From: Bryobacterales bacterium
GTDB taxonomy: Bacteria; Acidobacteriota; Terriglobia; Bryobacterales; Bryobacteraceae
DNA length: 37,087 bases
Assembly: GCA_003167275.1 (NCBI GenBank)
Contig: PMTT01000888.1
Coordinates: 882-37,968 of the forward strand
Reading direction: 5' to 3'
Both the position numbers and the translations under genes were made by a program. The notes beneath the pieces were generated by a model. That model was not told the DNA's origin. It searched no databases and saw only the letters and a program-made list of their open reading frames with translations. Below, one piece after another: positions 1 through 8,080 of the stretch (within the stretch, counting starts at the first letter, position 1; every line of letters starts with the position of its first letter).

Positions 1-690
1 GCACGCGCCCTGGTGATCGATCCCACACTGGCTTATTCCACCTTCCTCGGAGGCTCGGATCTGGACCAGGCTTTCGCCATCAAGGTAGATTCCCTGGGCA
101 ACGTCTATGTTGCGGGCCTCACCTGCCCCAGCAATTTCCCGGTCTCCCCGTCGCCGCAACCGATCTTCGAACGGACCCAACTCCCGGTTGCAGAAGGGTC
201 TAGCTGCCCGAACTCCAACGACCAGATGGACGCCTTTGTCACCAAGCTGAACCCCACAGGCACCGCGCTGGTCTATTCCACCTACCTCGGCGGCAGCGGC
301 ATCGATTTTGCCACGAGTCTGGCGATCGACACCTCGGGGAACGCGTACGTGGGCGGGTTGACTTATTCGCCCAATTTTCCCACCACCCTGGGGGCGCTGC
401 AGACCATTTGTGCGCCCGCATCCACCTATAATCCCGCACTCAGTTGTCTACGTTCCGTCTCCAGCGCGTGCTCCTTCGGGAATGGAGTCTATAACGGGTT
501 TGTGACGAAGCTGAATTCCACCGGGTCCGCACTGGTTTATTCGACGTTCATCGGCGGAACGGGAGGCGACTTCGTGGCCGGTCTGGACGTGGACACGGCG
601 GGCCAAGTGTATGTCACCGGTAACGCCACCTCAAAAACATTCCCACACTCGGCTATCTGCAGCGCACGGTCCTGGCCCCGCTGGCGGTGA
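1..690 (+). pseudogene. SBBP (seven-bladed beta-propeller) repeat protein, 3' part; 5' end outside the window, reading frame broken near 633-648
   Basis: Repeats of the type 'LVIDPTLAYSTFLGGSDLDQAFAIKVDSLGNVYVAG' and 'ALVYSTYLGGSGIDFATSLAIDTSGNAYVGG'. Frame is open to base 1. After 'YVTGNATSKTFP' the plausible C-terminal tail continues in the -1 frame to a stop at 786-788. Confidence 0.7.
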
Positions 691-795
691 CCGTAGGCCA
701 GTCCAATCTCGCCATCACAGGCCGCCTGAACGTCCAAGGGACGGGTTCGTTCGGCGAAGTCCTGCATCTGAATCTGGCGCCACAGTGAGCCCCTA

Positions 796-920
796 GGTGG
801 GGCAGCCAATCCTGGCTGCGGACGGCTTCCAGCCGGCCCTTGCCGCGCGATGATTCGCCCTGAAAGAGCCTTGCGGGGCAGGATTCACATCCTGCTACGC
901 CGGTTGAAAGCCGGCCGACG
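796..920. repeat. Cluster of hairpin elements (two double-hairpin units)
   Basis: GCAGCCA-atcc-TGGCTGC (802-819) followed by GGCT-tcc-AGCC (824-834); GCAGGAT-tcac-ATCCTGC (878-895) followed by GCCGG-ttgaaag-CCGGC (899-915). Confidence 0.75.
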
Positions 921-945
921 TCGGCGTAAACCGGCGGGCCTTCCC

Positions 946-1602
946 CTACTGCACCGTCCATTGCAGGAAGTTGCCCCGCGGATCGAATTCGCTGCTCACG
1001 TGGTATTCGGTATGCCGCCGGAACGGCCAGCCGAGAGGGAAATACGAGATGACAACCCGGAATTCCACATTCCTGAGCCGCATCCCAGACAAATCCATCT
1101 TACCCACGCAGGAGACGGGTATCGTTTCCTTGGAATGGACAACCGGTTGCATCTGGTTCGGATTGGGCGCAGCTTCAGTTGGCGCGGTAGAGAACCCCGA
1201 TTGGTCTACCACGTCGGCTAAATCACATGCGGTGTCGACTCTATAGATGGGCAACGGGCTCGCGTTCACGACGCCGAGTAGCGGCGCAATGGATCTCATG
1301 AATTGGCTTGGCACGGGCAGGGACGGCGGCACAATAAACGATGTGATGCCGGAGAGGCACGAAAGCACCGCCAGAACTGCCACGCTCCGCAAGGTGATGA
1401 CCAGCCATTTGGGGCGACGCTTGAGAGACCCCCCCCGTCGGCTGCCGGAGGCTCGTGCCGGTTTCTCGTCCGGAACGACAGTTCCACTGGCCTCTTCCGG
1501 GCCCTTGAGAGGTGATGCGGCCCGCTGCTTCTCTACCCGAGCCTTTTGCTCGCTCTTCTTTGACATAGGTTTGCCTGATTTGCTTTCCGCTGCGTTCGCC
1601 AT
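946..1602 (-). CDS. Hypothetical protein with a charged N-terminus and one predicted transmembrane helix
   Basis: 218-aa ORF; Lys/Arg-rich N-terminus then hydrophobic 'WLVITLRSVAVLAVLSCLSGITSFIV'. No family recognised. Confidence 0.55.
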   Translation of the reverse strand: MANAAESKSGKPMSKKSEQKARVEKQRAASPLKGPEEASGTVVPDEKPARASGSRRGGSLKRRPKWLVITLRSVAVLAVLSCLSGITSFIVPPSLPVPSQFMRSIAPLLGVVNASPLPIYRVDTACDLADVVDQSGFSTAPTEAAPNPNQMQPVVHSKETIPVSCVGKMDLSGMRLRNVEFRVVISYFPLGWPFRRHTEYHVSSEFDPRGNFLQWTVQ

Positions 1603-1780
1603 CGCGCCCCGATTCCGCCGCGACGGCGTCCGGACCCCAGCCCGAGGGCGCCCTTGCCGGACCCTCCAGGCGGCCCCGAAGTGGCAGGTGGCCGGGCAGG
1701 CCTAAGCCTGCTGCCTTTCAGCAACAACAAGTATAACGTAGGGTGTGGTTGAAAATGCTTCTACCGCCTGCCCTCGGGTG

Positions 1781-1901
1781 TGGTGTGACAGGCGCTTCAG
1801 CCTGTCTTCGCCCGCTTGCGGGCGATTCTTTTAAAAGCCTCCTCAGCCTCCTTAGCCGCCGCAGTTTTGAGGCCCGGGTGGTGCAGGCGGTGCTCGCCTG
1901 C
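1781..1901. repeat. Hairpin-element cluster upstream of the Sel1 gene
   Basis: GACAGGC-gcttca-GCCTGTC (1787-1806), CGCCCGC-tt-GCGGGCG (1809-1824), GCAGGCG-gtgct-CGCCTGC (1883-1901). Confidence 0.75.
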
Positions 1902-1994
1902 GCATCCAGCCCCCCGGCCCCTCGGTCGCCCCTTGAGCCGCTCCCGCATCCCCTCACGCCCACCAGCCAATCGCCAGGATGTCATAATAGTCTC

Positions 1995-2804
1995 ATGGCA
2001 CTCGCCGTGACCCGCACCCGCCGCCCGTGGCCGGCGGGACCTCTGTGGGCTACCGCCGTCGCTGCCGGGTTGCTCTGCGGCTCATCGGCCATGGCTCAAT
2101 CCGGTGCTCCCACTCCTCCACCCGAAGCCTCACTCAAAGCCCAGATGACTCGCGGGGTGCAAGCCTTCGAGGCCGGGAACTACTCCGTCGCATTCGACGT
2201 TTTCCGCCTCGCCGCGGCCAGCGGGGACGTCGATGCCATGATGTATCTCGGCGTCATGTATGGGAGCGGTCACGGCATCGCCGTGGACTATTCGGCGGCC
2301 ATGGGTTGGTTCCGCCGGGCGGCGACTGCCGGAAACAGTCAAGCCATGTGCAATATCGGCCTGCTGTACCTGCAGGGGTTAGGCGTGGCGAAGAGCCCCA
2401 CCGAGGCCATGGGCTGGTTCCTGAAGGCCGCCTCTTCCGGCAACGCCGAGGCGATGTTCAACGTGGGCGTGCTCGAGCGCGATGGCATGGGAGTTCCCGC
2501 GAACTTTGCCGAAGCCATGAGATGGTTCCGAAGGGCAGTCGGCGAAGGCGACGTCACCGCCGCCAACGCCATCGGCGTGCTGTACCAGCAGGGTCTGGGC
2601 GTCCCCGTGGATTACGCCGAGGCCATGAGCTGGTACCGAAGAGCCGCCGATGCCGGCAGCGACGCCGCGATGTACAACGTCGGCGTACTCTGGGAGAGTG
2701 GATTGGGCGTCGCCAAGGACCGGGACCAAGCCATCGAGTGGTATCGCAAAGCCGCCGCCGCCGGCAACGACCGCGCCCGAGAAGCCCTGAAAACTCTTAT
2801 GTAA
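1995..2804 (+). CDS. Secreted Sel1-like (TPR-like) repeat protein
   Basis: From internal ATG 1995: signal peptide-like 'PLWATAVAAGLLCGSSAMAQ', then tandem ~36-aa repeats 'AMMYLGVMYGSGHGIAVDYSAAMGWFRRAATAGNSQAM'. Confidence 0.85.
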   Translation: MALAVTRTRRPWPAGPLWATAVAAGLLCGSSAMAQSGAPTPPPEASLKAQMTRGVQAFEAGNYSVAFDVFRLAAASGDVDAMMYLGVMYGSGHGIAVDYSAAMGWFRRAATAGNSQAMCNIGLLYLQGLGVAKSPTEAMGWFLKAASSGNAEAMFNVGVLERDGMGVPANFAEAMRWFRRAVGEGDVTAANAIGVLYQQGLGVPVDYAEAMSWYRRAADAGSDAAMYNVGVLWESGLGVAKDRDQAIEWYRKAAAAGNDRAREALKTLM

Positions 2805-2834
2805 CACGGGCATCCTTGCCTGTGTTGGTTTTGA
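2803..2834 (+). terminator. Candidate intrinsic terminator of the Sel1 gene
   Basis: aacacgggc-atcctt-gcctgtgtt stem (one G-U wobble) followed by ggtttt, overlapping the stop codon. Confidence 0.45.
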
Positions 2835-2862
2835 CGCGTGTTCTTTTTGCGGAGCCGTGCCC

Positions 2863-3774
2863 CTACCGCCTCCCCATCTCCACTTCCACAAAGTCTCCCA
2901 ACTGCTCGGCCGTAAACTCATTCCCCTCGAAGTTCGCCGCCAGCTTTCCCTGCCGCCCGATCACGACGGTGTGCAGCGTGTGTGTCAGGGAGCCCTCCTC
3001 CTGCCAGAAGTTCAAGCCGAACTGCCGGCAGACCGCCTTCACGTCGGGCAACGACCCGGTCAGAAAGTGCCACGACTTCGGATCGGCCTTCCACGTGGCG
3101 CCGTACTTGGCCAGCACTTTGGGCTGATCGTGCACCGGATCGAAGCTGATGCTCAGGAGCACCAGGTCGCGCCCCATGCGGTCCGCGAAGCGCTTGCTGA
3201 GGCGTCCGAAATTATTGGAGAGGCGGAAACAATAGTCCGGCAAAGGGCAGCTCGTATAGATGAACGTGAGCGCCACCACCTTGCCCGCGAATTGGGAAAG
3301 CGCGACGCGCTGTCCAGTCTGGTCGATCAGGGCGAAATCGGCCACGGGCTGTCCCAATGTCAGCTTGCCCGCGCCCGGATCCGCGGCTGCCGGGTCCGCC
3401 AGGAGTTGTAAGCGCCGTGCGCGGAGCGGCTCCTGTTCCATGCTCTCGTAGCGGTGGATCCGAATCCCTTCGGCGTAAGAATGGTCCCCATCCACCACCA
3501 GCGTGAACTCCACCGGCATGCTCGGCTCCAGCCCATCCAGCGCTTTCTCCTCCCGAACCGTGAAGGGCATCGCCATGGCCTCCATGTATCCCGGGATCGC
3601 CGCACAAGACGCGACGAACGTTAGATGGGCCCGGTCGATTTTCAAAATAACGCCAGTGACCGGATATCGCTTCGCCGCCGCGAAGCAGAGACACGCGAGC
3701 GTAAGTATGATCGCCACTTTTGTACGGTATGCTTTAGCTTGCCCAGTCTTCTTCTTTAAGCAACCTTTACTCAC
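2863..3774 (-). CDS. CusF-like copper-binding domain fused to SCO1/SenC thioredoxin-like protein
   Basis: C-terminal Sco fold: 'GQPVADFALIDQTGQRVALSQFAGKVVALTFIYTSCPLPDYC...LLSISFDPVHDQPKVLAKY...HTLHTVVIGRQGKL'. N-terminal 'YPVTGVILKIDRAHLTF...AMPFTVRE' resembles CusF. GTG at 3774 gives a signal peptide and overlaps the upstream stop. Confidence 0.75.
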   Translation of the reverse strand: MSKGCLKKKTGQAKAYRTKVAIILTLACLCFAAAKRYPVTGVILKIDRAHLTFVASCAAIPGYMEAMAMPFTVREEKALDGLEPSMPVEFTLVVDGDHSYAEGIRIHRYESMEQEPLRARRLQLLADPAAADPGAGKLTLGQPVADFALIDQTGQRVALSQFAGKVVALTFIYTSCPLPDYCFRLSNNFGRLSKRFADRMGRDLVLLSISFDPVHDQPKVLAKYGATWKADPKSWHFLTGSLPDVKAVCRQFGLNFWQEEGSLTHTLHTVVIGRQGKLAANFEGNEFTAEQLGDFVEVEMGRR

Positions 3775-6340
3775 GCCCCCCCTTCCCCAACCGGACCGCC
3801 CGCCGCTCCAGCTTCTTATACTCGCGCCCACCTTCCGTAATCTCCAAAGCCTGATTCTTTCCCACATTCGCAAACACTTGCGGTTCGATCGTCCCCGGCC
3901 ACCGAATCTCCACACTCACAATCTGTGCCGACTTTCCGAGCCCGATATGCTGCTCCAAAGGCGACGCGCCGAATGACCCCCCGCTTCCCACCGTGCGATA
4001 AATCGAGCGCGCCGGCCCGCCCTCATTCTTCACCGTCACCTTTACGCGCGCCCCGATCGCCGATCGGTTAGCCTTCACGCCCCTCAGCTTAAGAGAAACC
4101 CAGTCGTTCCCCTGCCCCGGGTTTTCGAACAGACGGAACGCGTGGCTGTCTCCCTGCGTCGCACCGCCAATCACAGTCAGAATGTCTTCGTCGCCGTCGT
4201 TGTCGATGTCGGCGAAGGCCACGCCGTGTCCCTTGTGTAACTCGCCCGTCCCCGACGACGTGGTGATGTCCACGAAGCGCTTCCCCTCCTTGTTATGCAG
4301 TAACACGTTCGGAACCATGGAGGCGTAGGATGGATCGCCCGTGCCCAGATAGATGTCAAGGTAGCCGTCGTTATCCACGTCTCCGAAATTCGATCCCATC
4401 GGCATGAAGACCTTGTCGAGCCCCGCTTCCACAGTCACATCGCGAAACGCCCCATTTCCCAGATTCTTGTAGAGCTTCATCGTCCCGGCGTTGTGCGGCA
4501 GCCCCAGGTAAGTCCGGGCGGTCTCTTCCACCGACATGTAATAGCTGCTGACGAACAGGTCGGGCCAGCCGTCGTTATCGTAATCGAAGAACCATGCGGG
4601 GAAGCCGTGCCCGCTTCCCAGCACGCCGGCCTGTTTGGCGATGTCCGTGAACGTCCCGTCGCGATTGTTGTGGTAGAGCGCATTGTCCCCGCGGTAGTTG
4701 GAGACGTAAAGATCTACGTACCCGTCGTTGTCGTAGTCGTCCGCCACCACGGCCTTTGTGAAGGCCACCAGGTCAACCCCGGCGGCGTGTGAGACGTTCT
4801 GGAAAGTCCCATCCCGCTTGTTGAGGAAGAGTTGGTTGGGTCCGTTCTCATTCCCCACATACAGGTCCAGCCAGCCATCGTTGTTGATGTCCGCCCAGAC
4901 GGCGGTTTGGGAACTCATGGCCGGCTCCGCCAGCCCGCTTTCCTTAGTCACATCCGTAAAGGTCCCGTTGCAATTGTTCCGCAGCAGCGACCTCCGTTGG
5001 GGAATCTCCCAGCCACCGCGCAGAACCAGTATGTCGACACAGCCATCGTTGTTATAGTCGGCCTGGATGATATTCAGTCCGCCCACCTGCCCCGAGAGCC
5101 CAGCTTTTTCGGAACGATCCGTGAACGTGCCGTCGCCATTATTGTGAAAGAAGTGCATGGGCACGCACATGTCGAAACTCGAAGTGACAATGTCGAACAG
5201 TCCGTTATTCTCGAAGTCATCCACGATGACGCCCGCGGCCATGGAAAACAGGTTCAACCCGGCTTCCGTGGCCACGTCCTTGAATCGGCCGATATCCTCG
5301 GCGGAGGCGAATGACGCCGGCGGCAGCAGATACTCCTTCGGCACGCCGGCCGGCCACGTCCCCAACGTCATGTATGTGAGGTTCAGCAGCCACTTCACTT
5401 CCAGGTCGTCCGGCCGCCCCTTGAGGAAATCGAGAAAGTACTGAACAGCCTTCTCGGAATCCGCGGGTTTCCCATACCGGACCGAAGGCCCCATCGGGAA
5501 GAGGCAGCGTTCGCCAGGCTTGCGGTAGACGTCGTTTTCGATTTCCGACTTATGCAGGTACCCGATCCCCAGGAGTTCCTGCAGGTACGGCAGTGCGCGC
5601 GGCAGGTCCGTCGACGCCATCTTGTAAGCCAGTTCCCACGGCTCGATGGCTTGGGCCATCTCGCCCCGGTAGGCGTGCACCTGCCCCTGGGCCACCCGCA
5701 TCGACATCACGTCGATGGCCTGCCGCCCGGCGATGTTAGCCGGGTCGAGCAGCGCGGCGACGCGTTCCTGGACGGCCGCCAACGACTGCTTGCGAACTTC
5801 GCAGGCCCCGCGCAGGTCCAGGTACCAGCCGGCGGGTTTGGCGATCCCGGCCAGCGCGGCCTCGGTCTCATTGATTCCGGAGATGTCGAAGTCGAATCGC
5901 ACGCTCCCCTCCGCGCTGATGGCGGTCCGGCGGGCCTTTTCGGTATTCTCGAGCTCCGCGACCTCATTGGGCGGGAGCACCTTGAGGATAGCGAAGCCCG
6001 CCGGCAGCCTGAAGACGCGGGAAATCCGCCCCGGCGCCACTCCCTGCAGGGCCTCTCGCAACTCGGCCCGAAGGGTAGTGGTATCCACGTTACCGAGGAA
6101 TCCGCCGTCCACGGACGTAGCGTCCACGGATTTCTCCCGCGCCAGCACGGCGAAGTCCGCGCCGCCGTTGAGTTGCCCCAGGAGTTTGTCGGCCTCGGCT
6201 GCGGAATTCACGACGATTAGCCGCAAAGGAATCGTGTTGGCGGAGGCATCCTGTCCCGCGCGGGCGCTGAAGAAGCAGAACGTAAGAACTGCCGCCACCA
6301 CGGGCCACACGGCCACACGAAATATCCTGGCGAATGACAT
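3767..6340 (-). CDS. PpiC-like domain, FG-GAP/VCBS repeats and ASPIC/UnbV domain protein
   Basis: N-terminal parvulin-like 'AEADKLLGQLNGGADFAVLAREKSVDATSVDGGFLGNVDTTTLRAELREALQGVAPGRISRVFRLPAGFAILKVL'; repeats 'DYNNDGCVDILVLRGG', 'DYDNDGYVDLYVSNYRGDNALYHNNRDGTFTDIAKQAGV'; C-terminal 'NRSAIGARVKVTVKNEGG...GSGGSFGASPLEQHIGLG'. Confidence 0.85.
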   Translation of the reverse strand: MSFARIFRVAVWPVVAAVLTFCFFSARAGQDASANTIPLRLIVVNSAAEADKLLGQLNGGADFAVLAREKSVDATSVDGGFLGNVDTTTLRAELREALQGVAPGRISRVFRLPAGFAILKVLPPNEVAELENTEKARRTAISAEGSVRFDFDISGINETEAALAGIAKPAGWYLDLRGACEVRKQSLAAVQERVAALLDPANIAGRQAIDVMSMRVAQGQVHAYRGEMAQAIEPWELAYKMASTDLPRALPYLQELLGIGYLHKSEIENDVYRKPGERCLFPMGPSVRYGKPADSEKAVQYFLDFLKGRPDDLEVKWLLNLTYMTLGTWPAGVPKEYLLPPASFASAEDIGRFKDVATEAGLNLFSMAAGVIVDDFENNGLFDIVTSSFDMCVPMHFFHNNGDGTFTDRSEKAGLSGQVGGLNIIQADYNNDGCVDILVLRGGWEIPQRRSLLRNNCNGTFTDVTKESGLAEPAMSSQTAVWADINNDGWLDLYVGNENGPNQLFLNKRDGTFQNVSHAAGVDLVAFTKAVVADDYDNDGYVDLYVSNYRGDNALYHNNRDGTFTDIAKQAGVLGSGHGFPAWFFDYDNDGWPDLFVSSYYMSVEETARTYLGLPHNAGTMKLYKNLGNGAFRDVTVEAGLDKVFMPMGSNFGDVDNDGYLDIYLGTGDPSYASMVPNVLLHNKEGKRFVDITTSSGTGELHKGHGVAFADIDNDGDEDILTVIGGATQGDSHAFRLFENPGQGNDWVSLKLRGVKANRSAIGARVKVTVKNEGGPARSIYRTVGSGGSFGASPLEQHIGLGKSAQIVSVEIRWPGTIEPQVFANVGKNQALEITEGGREYKKLERRAVRLGKGGRE

Positions 6341-6697
6341 GGACGAAAGGACAACCCGGTCCAGCGAAGTATTGATATGTTATCACCCCCAGCGCCAGCG
6401 TGCGTTTTTGGTGGGACAGGCAGGCCGCCCAATCGGCACTTCCACCCGCCGGTCTTTTCGATGGGCGCGATAGAAACTTTTTGCGCGACAGGTTCAGCGT
6501 GCCTTGGCATACTGTGACCATGTCCCTGGCGAACCCCGAGCGCATCACGCGGGCGCGGATTTCTATCCGCGTGTTCCTTCGCCTCACCGCCATGGACGTG
6601 TGCTGCGGGCCTCCCTGCCATTCCCTTTCCTGATCGCCGGACCACGCACGGATTTCTCCGCGCCTGGCCGCAAATGAAAGCTGAAAGGTGGGAGCGT

Positions 6698-7414
6698 ATG
6701 AGCGAATCGTCCGTCCTCTGGGAAGAGATAGTGCAACCGGGCGCGACCTGGTCGCACGTGTTGAAGCGCGGCACGGCGTTGCGGATCACCGATGTGGAAG
6801 GCGGCGCGAATGCCGGCGCCATCTTCTATAACTTTGAGTGCCCCACCGAGCGCTACAACATGCCGGACACCCTCAAAGCGCAGCACATCGCGCGGCTCAC
6901 CGAGGGATTCGTCCTCTATTCGGATATGGGCCGGATTCTGTGCTCCCTCACCCGCGATACGGTGGGCTGGCACGATCCGCTGGCAGGATGTTCCAACCGC
7001 GCGATGGTCGCCGCCCGCTACGGCGAGGCGCGCTATCAGGATTTCCGGAACGACTGTCACAAGAATGCGCGCGACAGCTTTCTGGTGGAGTTGGGGAAAT
7101 GGGGGCTGGGGCCGCGCGACCTGATCGCCAACGTGAATTTCTTCAGCCGCGTGGATGTGGCGGAGGACGGGAGCATGTCGTTCCACGCGGGGAACTCCCA
7201 GCCAGGCGCGTACGTGGATCTTCGCGCCGAGATGAACGTGCTGACCCTTGTGAATACCTGCCAGCACCCTCTCGATCCGAATCCGAAATACGACCCGAAG
7301 CCCGTCCACCTGTCGATCCGGCGCGTGCCGCCCGCCGGACCCGACGATCCATGCCGCCTGTCGCGGCCCGAGAACGGACGCGGCTTTACGTTGACCGAAC
7401 GCTATTTTCTGTAG
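6698..7414 (+). CDS. DUF1989 urea carboxylase-associated protein 1 (candidate carboxyguanidine deiminase subunit)
   Basis: 'LWEEIVQPGATWSHVLKRGTALRITDVEGGANAGAIFYN...ERYNMPDTLKAQHIARLTEGFVLYSDMGRILCSLTRDTVGWHDPLAGCSN' is typical of UAAP1; position in operon. Start chosen at internal ATG 6698. Confidence 0.85.
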   Translation: MSESSVLWEEIVQPGATWSHVLKRGTALRITDVEGGANAGAIFYNFECPTERYNMPDTLKAQHIARLTEGFVLYSDMGRILCSLTRDTVGWHDPLAGCSNRAMVAARYGEARYQDFRNDCHKNARDSFLVELGKWGLGPRDLIANVNFFSRVDVAEDGSMSFHAGNSQPGAYVDLRAEMNVLTLVNTCQHPLDPNPKYDPKPVHLSIRRVPPAGPDDPCRLSRPENGRGFTLTERYFL

Positions 7415-7426
7415 GGGAGGAGGAGC

Positions 7427-8080
7427 ATGAGCGGGATCGTAGAGAGCAATCTGGACGCAGCGAACGCCGTCTACCGCGCCGTCATTCCGGCGGGCGAGCC
7501 GTGGGTCCGCGAAGTCCGCAAGGGGCAGTACTTCCGGATCGTCGATCTCGGCGGCAACCAGGCTGTCGACACGCTGTTCTACAACGCGCACGACTATTCC
7601 GACCGTTTCAGCGCGCAGGACACCATTCGCGAACAGCGGAATATCTACCTCACTACGGGCACGCGCCTGATGTCCAACGGAGGCACGGCCCTGCTCACCA
7701 TCGTTGCCGATACCTGCGGACGCCACGACACGCTGGGCGGCGCCTGCGCCAACGAAAGCAATATGGTCCGCTACGCCATCGAGAAGCGGCACATGCACGC
7801 CTGCCGCAGCAGTTTCCTAAAGGCCGTCACCGAATGGAACCAGGGCATGACCAAGCGTGACATCACCAGCAACATCAACTTCTTCATGAATGTCCCGGTG
7901 ACGCCGGAGGGCAAGCTCACTTTCGAGGACGGAATCTCCGAACCCGGCAAATACGTCGAGATGCGCGCCGAAACGGACGTGCTGGCCATGATCAGCAACT
8001 GCCCGCAGCTCAATAATCCCTGCAACGGGTACGATCCCACCCCGGTCGAGGTGTTGATCTGGGACGGGCCGGGAAACTGA
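7427..8080 (+). CDS. DUF1989 urea carboxylase-associated protein 2 (candidate carboxyguanidine deiminase subunit)
   Basis: '[92 protein letters not shown]'; stop abuts the carboxylase start at 8080. Confidence 0.87.
   Translation: MSGIVESNLDAANAVYRAVIPAGEPWVREVRKGQYFRIVDLGGNQAVDTLFYNAHDYSDRFSAQDTIREQRNIYLTTGTRLMSNGGTALLTIVADTCGRHDTLGGACANESNMVRYAIEKRHMHACRSSFLKAVTEWNQGMTKRDITSNINFFMNVPVTPEGKLTFEDGISEPGKYVEMRAETDVLAMISNCPQLNNPCNGYDPTPVEVLIWDGPGN

Noticed and set aside
2200-2790. Periodic DNA repeats that could suggest a tandem array
   Set aside because: Explained by ~36-codon Sel1 repeats in the protein.
2027-3127. 366-aa plus-strand ORF overlapping the Sel1 gene and Sco gene
   Set aside because: Arg/Gly-rich low-plausibility translation; periodicity is only the frame-shifted Sel1 repeat DNA.
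6409-6440. GGTGGGACAGGCAGGCCGCCC as another hairpin-family copy
   Set aside because: It has the lead sequence but no complete stem; at most a degenerate half-copy.
6341-6697. Possible guanidine riboswitch upstream of the UAAP operon
   Set aside because: I could not find the conserved ykkC guanidine-I core or the guanidine-II/III signatures by eye; a covariance search is still needed.
6584-7798. 404-aa minus-strand ORF opposite UAAP1/UAAP2
   Set aside because: No recognisable family; overlaps the well-supported UAAP genes.
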